Shown: one piece after another, positions 1-5,572 of the stretch
Layout of the letters: every line of letters begins with the position of its first letter
How positions within the stretch are numbered: position 1 is the stretch's first letter
Assembly: GCA_003222065.1 (NCBI GenBank)
Contig: QHUV01000290.1
Span: forward strand, 1 to 9,386
Reading direction: 5' to 3'
Source: Gemmatimonadota bacterium
GTDB taxonomy: Bacteria; Gemmatimonadota; Gemmatimonadetes; Gemmatimonadales; Gemmatimonadaceae
DNA: 9,386 nucleotides
The notes under the pieces: model-generated
What the model saw: only the letters and a program-made list of their open reading frames with translations
The model's database searches: none
Told to the model about the DNA's origin: nothing
Made by a program: the position numbers and the translations under genes

Positions 1-229
1 TGAGGACGGCGGCGCGCCCATCGATTCCGTAGGGCGTCCGCTCGAAGATCACGGGCAGCGGGCCCTGCTGATCTTTCGGCGCGTAAATGTCGGTATTCAA
101 CCGCACGCCGTCGCGCATCGCGATCATGACGGTGGTCTTCGTGTAGCGCTGCGCGTTGTCGGACACAGGTTGCTGAGCGCGCGCGGCACTAGCCGACAGC
201 GCAATAACGAGGACAGCTCGAATTCGCAT
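1..229 (-). CDS. Secreted CocE/NonD-type hydrolase (S15 peptidase-like), N-terminal fragment
   Basis: Only the first 76 codons are present; the gene continues beyond the left edge. Residues 1-18 look like a Sec signal peptide: short basic start (MRIR), hydrophobic core, then ARA before QQ as a probable signal peptidase I site, so the enzyme is probably exported. The mature part begins with the stretch MIAMRDGVRLNTDIYAPKD (about residues 35-53), then LPVIFERTPYGIDGR (about 59-72). This is the usual N-terminal signature of the alpha/beta-hydrolases of the CocE/NonD and X-Pro dipeptidyl-peptidase (S15) group, which hydrolyse esters or peptides. The catalytic Ser/Asp/His lie outside the window, so the substrate cannot be named. 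An in-frame ATG at 262 would add 11 residues; neither start has a clear Shine-Dalgarno. The gene diverges from the epimerase at 341 across a 111-bp gap in which I find no convincing promoter boxes. Confidence 0.82.
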   Translation of the reverse strand, partial: MRIRAVLVIALSASAARAQQPVSDNAQRYTKTTVMIAMRDGVRLNTDIYAPKDQQGPLPVIFERTPYGIDGRAAVL

Positions 230-340
230 CGCCTGGAATGGAGGTTGGAGACGCACGAGCATGCGCCGCGCGGGGCTGCCGCGCAAGCCTCACGATGGAC
301 GGACGATCAACGGTATGTGATGCTGAGGCGTAACACCGAC

Positions 341-1513
341 ATGACCTCCAGGCGCGACTTCCTGCGTACCACCGCCGTGGCCGGCGGAGCAATAGGACTT
401 GGCATCACCGCCGACGGCTGCGCCCATCCGGCACAGGTACGGCCTCCGAACCGCGTCGAGTTCACCACGCCGCCGCGCGAGAAGGCCCCCCGCCCACTTC
501 GCATTCTCGTCCTCGGCGGCACCGGCTTCATCGGCCCGTATCAGGTCCAGTACGCGCTCGACCGCGGCCACACGGTCACGCTGTTCAATCGCGGCAAGAC
601 CAATCCCGCGCTCTTCCCGAACGTCGAGAAGCTCATCGGCGATCGCAACGGCGACTTGAAGTCTCTCGAAGGCCGGCAGTGGGACGCGGTGATCGACAAC
701 TCCGTTCAATCGGATCCTCATTGGGTTACGCTGAGCGCCGATCTGCTGAAGAACAGCGTCAAGCAATATGTCTTCGTCTCGACGCGATCGGTTTACTCCG
801 ACACGAGTCGCGTGCCGATGACGTCTGAGGCACCCGTTTTCACCGAGGAGACCGCGCATTGGGACCGCAGCAAGCCGATGCCGTACGGTCTCGTGAAGGC
901 CCTCGCTGAAAAGGAGGCGCAGAAGTATTTCCCGGGCCGCACGACAATCGTTAGGCCCGGACTGATCATCGGTCCCGGCGACCTCACCGACCGGTTCACC
1001 TATTGGCCGGTGCGCATCGAGCGGGGTGGGGAAGTGCTTGCGCCAGGTGATGGCACCGATCCTGTCCAGATCATCGACGCCCGCGATCTCTCGGAATGGA
1101 TGATCCGCTTGGTCGAACAGGACGCGCCCGGCGTGTTCAACGCCGTCGGCCCGAAGAATCCCCGCTCCTTCGCCGAGTTCCTGCACGGCATCAAGGCCGC
1201 GACGACGTCAGAGGCGACGTTCACATGGGTCGACACCGACTTCCTCGCCGCGCGCAACGTGCGCGCGTATCGCGAGATGCCCGTCTGGCAACCAGCCAAG
1301 GGTGGCCACGAAGGATTCGCGCGCTTCGACATCTCGCGCGAGCTCGCGTTAGGCATGACCTTTCGGCCGCTGGCCGTAACCACGCGAGATACGCTCGACT
1401 ATTTCCATGCGCAATCGCCCGAGCGGCAGGAAGTGCTCAAGGCGGGCTTGAGCGCTGAGCGTGAGAAGGAAGTCCTCGCGGAGTGGCACAGTCGTACCAG
1501 CGGAAATTTGTAA
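341..1513 (+). CDS. Tat-exported NAD-dependent epimerase/dehydratase-like protein (extended SDR)
   Basis: A 390-aa protein. It opens with a twin-arginine signal: SRRDFLR at residues 3-9, then an Ala/Gly-rich hydrophobic stretch (about 12-23). C26 could be a lipidated cysteine, but ADGC is a poor lipobox. The catalytic domain starts near residue 53. GGTGFIG at 59-65 is the Rossmann nucleotide-binding loop, LFNRGK (81-86) ends beta-2, STRSVY (147-152) is the serine-containing strand, and Y182xxxK186 is the SDR catalytic pair. DARDLSEWM (247-254) is typical of the C-terminal substrate domain of nucleotide-sugar-epimerase-like proteins. The motifs look intact, so it may be active, but the substrate is unknown. 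The frame is open back to 170, but the ATG at 341 puts the RR motif at the N-terminus, and GAGG lies about 13 nt upstream; ATG 320 is an alternative. It is a single-gene unit, divergent from the hydrolase and convergent with permease 1. Two GTTAGGC heptamers (950, 1348) supply its AGG at codon 205 and its only TTA codon. Confidence 0.88.
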   Translation: MTSRRDFLRTTAVAGGAIGLGITADGCAHPAQVRPPNRVEFTTPPREKAPRPLRILVLGGTGFIGPYQVQYALDRGHTVTLFNRGKTNPALFPNVEKLIGDRNGDLKSLEGRQWDAVIDNSVQSDPHWVTLSADLLKNSVKQYVFVSTRSVYSDTSRVPMTSEAPVFTEETAHWDRSKPMPYGLVKALAEKEAQKYFPGRTTIVRPGLIIGPGDLTDRFTYWPVRIERGGEVLAPGDGTDPVQIIDARDLSEWMIRLVEQDAPGVFNAVGPKNPRSFAEFLHGIKAATTSEATFTWVDTDFLAARNVRAYREMPVWQPAKGGHEGFARFDISRELALGMTFRPLAVTTRDTLDYFHAQSPERQEVLKAGLSAEREKEVLAEWHSRTSGNL

Positions 1514-1515
1514 GG

Positions 1516-1546
1516 AGCGGGAACTGCATGAACTGCGGTTCCCGCT
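1516..1546. terminator. Hairpin between convergent epimerase and permease 1 (probable bidirectional terminator)
   Basis: Bases 1516-1527 pair with 1535-1546: a 12-bp GC-rich stem with one T-G wobble and a 7-nt loop (1528-1534). It starts 3 nt after the epimerase stop, and the permease stop on the other strand lies 21 nt beyond it. The T-tract is weak (TGTTTA on plus, short A/T-rich stretch on minus), so the call rests on the stem and its position. The right arm overlaps a diverged copy of the 18-bp tandem repeat that follows. Confidence 0.6.
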
Positions 1547-1582
1547 GTTTACGCGGTATCCGCTGTTTACGCGGTATCCGCT
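1542..1582. repeat. 18-bp tandem duplication covering the permease 1 stop codon
   Basis: The unit GCTGTTTACGCGGTATCC occurs perfectly at 1544-1561 and 1562-1579, and the repeat identity spans 1542-1582 (about 2.3 copies). Bases 1531-1548 match the same 18-bp register at 12 of 18 positions, suggesting an older third copy now forming one arm of the hairpin. Because 18 is a multiple of three, on the minus strand each copy carries an in-frame TAA; the first one met ends permease 1 with ADTA-stop. Confidence 0.85.
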
Positions 1583-3843
1583 ACGAGCAAGAGAGCGTCG
1601 CGCACTACCATCACCCGGATCGCGCCGCGGCTGGCACCGAGGGCGCCGCGGATGCCGATCTCACGCGTGCGGCTGCTCACCGTGTACGCCAATACACCGT
1701 GGACACCGATGAGCGCGAGCACGAGCCCGATGAGTGCGAAGCCAAGGATTTCGAGTGCGTTGGTGCGCACGCCGGCGAGCTGACGCGCGACTTGCTCGGC
1801 CACGAGCGCCGTAAACACGGGCCGATCCGGTACCGCGCGAATCAGCGCCTGACGAGCCGGACGGAGCAGCGCCTGCGGTGCGAGGCCCGTGGTCGCGCGC
1901 ACGAGATACGTCGGGAACGTCGACGGTGTCTGCTCGTACGGCCGATACACTTCCGGACCGTCAACGGCGAGCAACACGTTAGGCTGCGCCGCCTTGTTAT
2001 CGCGTACCACGCCGACGACCGTCACCGTCACGCCCGCGCCGGCCGCGCTATCGATGCGAAAGCTCTGGCCGACGGCGGCCGCGTTCGGCCACCAGCGGCG
2101 CGCCGCCCATTGGTTCACGATCGCCACCGGCATCGTCGCCTCACGATCGTTGTCGTCAAACTCGCGCCCGGCCTCGACGCGAACGCCCGCCGTTGCGAAA
2201 TACGCTGGGCTCACGGCAATCACTACTGCCGGCGTGACCGTGGGCGGGAGCGGCGACGACTCGCCCGTTAGGCGAACCTCGCCGGGAGCGCCGCGCGCGC
2301 CGAGCCGGTTCGACGCGCGCATCGCCGCCGACGCGGCGCCGGGCAGCGTTCCGAGCTCGCCGAGAATCCGCTCCGACACCGGGAGATACGTTTCCTTCAC
2401 CCGCCAACTGTGCGGAAAGCTGGGTGTGCCCTGGATGAGGCGGGCGGCATCGAACCCGACGTCCAGCCGCGTTAGGCGGAGCACCGTCGTCGCCATCAGC
2501 GCCGCGCCGACGAGCAGCACGACCGCGCACGCCGTTTCGGCGACGACGAACAATCGTTGGGCGCTGCCGTGCCGTCGCCCGACACCGCCGGTCGTGCTTT
2601 CCCGAAGCACACACTGAAAGTCCATCGTTCGAATGATGCGAAGCGGCACGAGCGCGAGCATCAGCGCGATAACGAGGGCGAGAGCGACGGCGAACGCGGC
2701 GACACCGCCATCGACGCGATAGTCCATCCCAAGCGGACGGATCGAGTCGAGGGCAGCCAACGAGCTGAGCGTACGCAACAGCCACGATGCGAGCAGGATC
2801 CCGAGCCCGGCGCCGGCACTGACCAACATCGCCTGCTGGGAGAAAAGAAAGATCGTTAGGTTCCCGAGCCCGGCACCGAGCGCCGTCCGCACCGCCAGTT
2901 CGCGCTCCTGCTGCATCGTCCGGACGAGCAGCAGCGTCGCTACGTTCGCCACGGCGATCAACAGCACACAGGCGACAATACCAGCGAAGATCAGGTCGTG
3001 CGATTGCGTCGACGCGACGTAACGCTCGCGGAGCGGCGCGGCGACGAGCTTCGTCGACACCGGTTGACCGCGCGCGGACAGCTGGACCGCCGGCGCGATC
3101 GTCGACAACTCCGCGCGCAACGTAGCGATCGTCGCGCTGGGCGCGAGTCGGGCGACGACGGTAAGGTTCCGGATAGATGGACGCGTGCTCGGATCCAATG
3201 TCGGCACCACCGGTAGCCAGAACTGCGAGGCGACCTCGAATTCGAACCCAGCCGGCATGACGCCGATCACCGTGTATCGCGTGTCGCTCAGCTTCACGAC
3301 TCTGCCGAGGATGGCCGGATCCTGCGCGAATCGCGCCGTCCACATCGTGTGGCTGAGGACGACCACCGGCGGCGCGCCGAGCCGGTCGTCCTCGGCGCTG
3401 AAGGTCCGGCCGATCGTAGGCCTCACGTTCAATAGCGCGAAGACGTTAGGCGATACGACGGCGCCGAGTACGGGCGTAATCTCGTCTCCCAGCACGAGGC
3501 CCTTGGCGCCGGATGTGAAGCCGGCGACGGCTTCGAGCGAATGAAACCGATGCTCGCGGAGTACCTGCGCGAACGTCTCGTAGGACGGATCGCAGCCGGT
3601 GAGACACGCTGCCGGTGCGCCGTTGATTGCCGCCGGCACCTCCTGGATCACGACCAATCGCTCGCCATGAGGGAAGGGCAGCGCTCGGAAGCGCACCGCG
3701 TCAAGGACGCTGAAGGCCGCCGAGCTCGCGCCGATCCCAAGCGCCAGCGAGAGCACGCTGGTGATGACGAAGACCGCATTCCGCGACAGCGAGCGCGCGG
3801 CAAGTTGGAGCTCGTGCCGAAGCAGGTCGAGACGGGCGATCAT
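1567..3843 (-). CDS. ADOP-type FtsX/MacB-like permease 1, C-terminally truncated
   Basis: A 758-aa inner-membrane protein of the MacB/FtsX permease superfamily in its duplicated 'orphan permease' (ADOP) form. Order: TM1 (about 22-49, with LALGIGASSAAFSVLDAV), first MacB-like periplasmic domain (about 55-275), first FtsX block (TMs about 284-306, 330-357, 378-403; NVATLLLVR and ERELAVRTALGA are the family signature), TM near 430-455, second periplasmic domain (about 460-690), second FtsX block from about 698 with RTREIGIRGALGAS. It stops at 758 soon after VMVVRDALLLVA; relatives normally continue some 80 residues with two more TMs and a cytoplasmic tail, so this copy is truncated. There is no N-terminal cytoplasmic extension and no ATPase gene nearby. 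The ATG at 3843 is preferred to 3849 because GGAGG lies 7 nt upstream and the methyltransferase TGA overlaps it as ATGA, implying translational coupling. ADOP transport function is unknown; whether this copy works is doubtful. Confidence 0.88.
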   Translation of the reverse strand: MIARLDLLRHELQLAARSLSRNAVFVITSVLSLALGIGASSAAFSVLDAVRFRALPFPHGERLVVIQEVPAAINGAPAACLTGCDPSYETFAQVLREHRFHSLEAVAGFTSGAKGLVLGDEITPVLGAVVSPNVFALLNVRPTIGRTFSAEDDRLGAPPVVVLSHTMWTARFAQDPAILGRVVKLSDTRYTVIGVMPAGFEFEVASQFWLPVVPTLDPSTRPSIRNLTVVARLAPSATIATLRAELSTIAPAVQLSARGQPVSTKLVAAPLRERYVASTQSHDLIFAGIVACVLLIAVANVATLLLVRTMQQERELAVRTALGAGLGNLTIFLFSQQAMLVSAGAGLGILLASWLLRTLSSLAALDSIRPLGMDYRVDGGVAAFAVALALVIALMLALVPLRIIRTMDFQCVLRESTTGGVGRRHGSAQRLFVVAETACAVVLLVGAALMATTVLRLTRLDVGFDAARLIQGTPSFPHSWRVKETYLPVSERILGELGTLPGAASAAMRASNRLGARGAPGEVRLTGESSPLPPTVTPAVVIAVSPAYFATAGVRVEAGREFDDNDREATMPVAIVNQWAARRWWPNAAAVGQSFRIDSAAGAGVTVTVVGVVRDNKAAQPNVLLAVDGPEVYRPYEQTPSTFPTYLVRATTGLAPQALLRPARQALIRAVPDRPVFTALVAEQVARQLAGVRTNALEILGFALIGLVLALIGVHGVLAYTVSSRTREIGIRGALGASRGAIRVMVVRDALLLVADTA

Positions 3844-4439
3844 GAGCATACCTCCAACTCATTCACTGCCGTGAGCTTGTCGACGTCGACAAAACAGTAC
3901 AAGCCACAGTGCGTCAGTCCAGCCGCGCGAAACGCCCGGCGAAGGGACGCGGCGGAGCGGAACATCCAGCCCTCCATGTCCCCCTCCATGTCGTCCTCGC
4001 GCGCGTACGCCTCGATGTACGCGACGCCGCCTAACAACCGCCGGATCTGGCGCAATCCCGCGGCGAGCTCCGCCGCCGATACGTACTGCAACATGTCCGC
4101 GCATACGATCAAGTCGTACGGACCTCGCAGCCGCAGCGTCTTCAACGTTCCAAAAGTGCCCTGCCTAACGTCGCGGCTCTCGCCGAACGTCCGTACCGCG
4201 TACTCGCTCGACTCGACTCCGATGTACTGGATTCGGGGACGAATGCGTTTCAGCGCGATGTGCCAGCGCGCTTCCCCGCAGCCGACGTCCAGCACGGTGC
4301 GGATGCGCCGGCCCAACATGTATTCGGCCGCGGAGACGGCGAGACGGACCTTCCGCTCGAGGGCGCGCTCGGACGTCACGCGCGTGCGCGGATCGCGGTA
4401 CCACCGGTGGAAGTAGCCAGCGTCGTACGATTTCGCCAT
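3840..4439 (-). CDS. Class I SAM-dependent methyltransferase (small, substrate unknown)
   Basis: A 199-aa soluble protein. The N-terminus MAKSYDAGYFHRWYRDP leads into a Rossmann-like methyltransferase fold: motif I VLDVGCGEARW at 49-59 (SAM-binding glycine loop), acidic E76 in YIGVESSEY (end of beta-2, ribose contact), and motif IV DLIVCADMLQYV at 109-120. VAYIEAYARED (139-149) would be beta-5, and the C-terminal part (158-199) is short. These mark a Methyltransf_11/25-like enzyme; nothing identifies the acceptor. Residues 150-157 are a tandem DMEG-DMEG encoded by a 12-bp direct repeat (3969-3992). Start choice is uncertain: in-frame ATGs also exist at 4460 and 4499, and none has a good Shine-Dalgarno; 4439 is where recognisable family sequence begins and avoids overlap with the divergent gene starting at 4459. 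Its TGA overlaps the permease 1 ATG, so the two form an operon. GTTAGGC heptamers encode L136-G137 (its only TTA) and V91-R92. Confidence 0.85.
   Translation of the reverse strand: MAKSYDAGYFHRWYRDPRTRVTSERALERKVRLAVSAAEYMLGRRIRTVLDVGCGEARWHIALKRIRPRIQYIGVESSEYAVRTFGESRDVRQGTFGTLKTLRLRGPYDLIVCADMLQYVSAAELAAGLRQIRRLLGGVAYIEAYAREDDMEGDMEGWMFRSAASLRRAFRAAGLTHCGLYCFVDVDKLTAVNELEVCS
3851..3855 (-). promoter_or_regulatory. Shine-Dalgarno GGAGG deciding the permease 1 start
   Basis: Read on the minus strand, GGAGG is followed by 7 nt (TATGCTC) and the ATG at 3843. The ATG at 3849 would leave only 1 nt, so the site selects 3843. It lies inside the last codons of the methyltransferase gene. Confidence 0.75.
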
Positions 4440-4443
4440 GGAC

Positions 4444-4449
4444 GAGGAG
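4444..4449 (+). promoter_or_regulatory. Shine-Dalgarno GAGGAG deciding the HD-GYP-like gene start
   Basis: GAGGAG is followed by 9 nt and the ATG at 4459. The frame is also open to an ATG at 4438 and has another at 4498, but neither has a comparable site. Only 19 bp (4440-4458) separate the methyltransferase ATG at 4439 from 4459, so promoters of this divergent pair must lie inside each other's 5' region. TACGAT at 4426-4431 is a possible -10 for the plus gene, without a matching -35. Confidence 0.6.
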
Positions 4450-4458
4450 CGCCTATTC

Positions 4459-5478
4459 ATGTTGCAGGAACTTACTGCCGCGCGTCTATGTACCAGCATG
4501 CCTCACTCACGCGAGATTCCCGCGCTTCGCCAGACGGCGCTCGACCGCGCCCGGTGGTTCGTCTTCGAGCATTTCGAGCTGGTGCTCGTGCTCCTCCTCG
4601 TGAGCTCGATACTCGCGATCCACTGGTTCATCGACGAGAAGATCGCGTTCCTCAACTTCTATTACCTGCCCGTCATCGCCGCCGGCTTCTATCTCGGACG
4701 GCGGAGCGCCGTATGGTCATCGGTATTCATCGTCGTTCTCGTCGCGTTTTTCGAGGCGTTTGTCGGATTGAATGGATTGGCGGCAATCGAAGCCGGACTG
4801 AATCCGAGACTGCTGTTGACGATGATCCCCTGGGCCGGTTTTCTGATTCTCACCGGCTACACGGTGGGTACGCTGGCCGATCAGCGCCGGGCGCGACTGG
4901 AAGATCTCAAAGGCGCGTACATGACCATGCTCGAGCTGATGACCTTCCATCTCGAGTCTAGCGAGCGGCACAACACCGGTCACAGCTTCCGCGTCGCCGA
5001 GCGCGCGGTCACGCTCGGCCGCGAGCTCGGTATGCGCAGTGAGGAGCTGGAAGACCTTCGTGTCGCGGCACTCCTCCATGAGCTGGGGCCGCAGGACCCA
5101 CGGCTGCTGCGACTCTTCGAGCAATTTCCTGGCGACGTGCGGCAGCTGCCGATCGCGACGTCCATGCGGGCGGCGCTTGACCTCGTGAGCGAATACAGTC
5201 ACTACCACGAGCACGTCGGCGCGGACTGGCCCGTCGACCTCGTGCGCGGCTCCCTGGCCGTGAAGGTGCTGGCCGTCGCCGACGCCTTCGAGACGCTCCA
5301 GATGCCGAGCCCAAACCGGCCGCCCTTTTCGCCGTGGGGCGCCGTGGAAGAGATCGAACGCGGCGCCGGTCAGATCTTCGCGACCGACGTCGTCCGCGCG
5401 CTACGCAAGCTCGCCGCCGCCCCCGAGCGCAGCGTGGAGAATATTCCTCGGCCGCTGAGCGTAGTTCGCGGCGCCTAA
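4459..5478 (+). CDS. Membrane protein with degenerate HD-GYP-like domain
   Basis: A 339-aa protein. Residues about 41-136 hold four likely TM segments (about 41-58, 64-80, 86-105, 118-136), a small membrane sensor-like region. A helix with a possible coiled-coil character (about 140-165) links to a C-terminal domain resembling HD-GYP phosphodiesterases, which cleave cyclic di-GMP: GHSFRVAERA (174-183), AALLHELG (203-210), HYHEHVGADWP (248-258), VLAVADAFETL (270-280), SPWGAVEEIERGAG (291-304). Key positions deviate: the metal-binding HD is HE (H207-E208), the Lys of the usual HDIGK is missing, GYP is replaced by DWP (256-258), and the stretch between the first and second His clusters is short (about 43 residues), apparently lacking the HPxxG segment. 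Catalysis is therefore doubtful; ligand binding or another metal chemistry is possible. The last codon and stop (GCC TAA C) form a GCCTAAC heptamer. It is divergent from the methyltransferase and convergent with permease 2 across the 30-bp palindrome. Confidence 0.8.
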   Translation: MLQELTAARLCTSMPHSREIPALRQTALDRARWFVFEHFELVLVLLLVSSILAIHWFIDEKIAFLNFYYLPVIAAGFYLGRRSAVWSSVFIVVLVAFFEAFVGLNGLAAIEAGLNPRLLLTMIPWAGFLILTGYTVGTLADQRRARLEDLKGAYMTMLELMTFHLESSERHNTGHSFRVAERAVTLGRELGMRSEELEDLRVAALLHELGPQDPRLLRLFEQFPGDVRQLPIATSMRAALDLVSEYSHYHEHVGADWPVDLVRGSLAVKVLAVADAFETLQMPSPNRPPFSPWGAVEEIERGAGQIFATDVVRALRKLAAAPERSVENIPRPLSVVRGA

Positions 5479-5484
5479 CAGGGC

Positions 5485-5558
5485 TGTCATCCTGAGCGAA
5501 GCGAAGGATCTGCTCTTATCCAATCAACAGCAGATCCTTCGCTTCGCTCAGGATGACA
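5485..5558. terminator. Perfect 30-bp inverted repeat between convergent genes (bidirectional terminator or dispersed palindrome)
   Basis: Bases 5485-5514 are the exact reverse complement of 5529-5558, with a 14-nt loop (5515-5528). The arm contains TCCTGAGCGAAGCGAAGGAT. It lies 6 nt after the stop of the HD-GYP-like gene and 14 nt from the permease 2 stop, so it can terminate both. There is no real T-tract, no target-site duplication in the flanks and no transposase. A stem this long and exact is more than a terminator needs. From memory, arms of the form CCTGAGCGAAGCGAAGGATCT recur in intergenic regions of several environmental bacterial phyla, which would make it a dispersed REP-like element; I cannot verify that here. 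Confidence 0.8.
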
Positions 5559-5572
5559 AAGTCGTCATGCCT

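Noticed and set aside
170..340. Long 5' extension of the epimerase frame (57 extra codons)
   Set aside because: It overlaps the secreted hydrolase start and its upstream region, encodes low-complexity Arg/Ala/His sequence unlike the family, and would bury the twin-arginine signal inside the protein.
290..1186. 298-codon open frame on minus, antisense to the epimerase
   Set aside because: Arg/Ala/Gly-rich composition without motifs, typical of the shadow frame of a GC-rich gene; the plus strand has complete SDR motifs.
1483..2271. 262-codon open frame on plus, antisense to permease 1
   Set aside because: Arg/His-rich shadow with no recognisable domain; the minus strand carries full ADOP signatures.
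2156..3343. 395-codon open frame on minus in another frame of permease 1
   Set aside because: Composition is dominated by Arg and Ala, and the permease frame shows continuous membrane and periplasmic signatures over the same bases.
3541..4416. 291-codon open frame on plus, antisense to the permease start and the methyltransferase
   Set aside because: No motif and shadow-like composition; methyltransferase motifs I and IV are clear on minus.
5485..5558. Insertion sequence or MITE with terminal inverted repeats
   Set aside because: Only the two arms and 14 nt lie between them, with no target-site duplication in the flanks and no transposase; treated as a palindrome or terminator.
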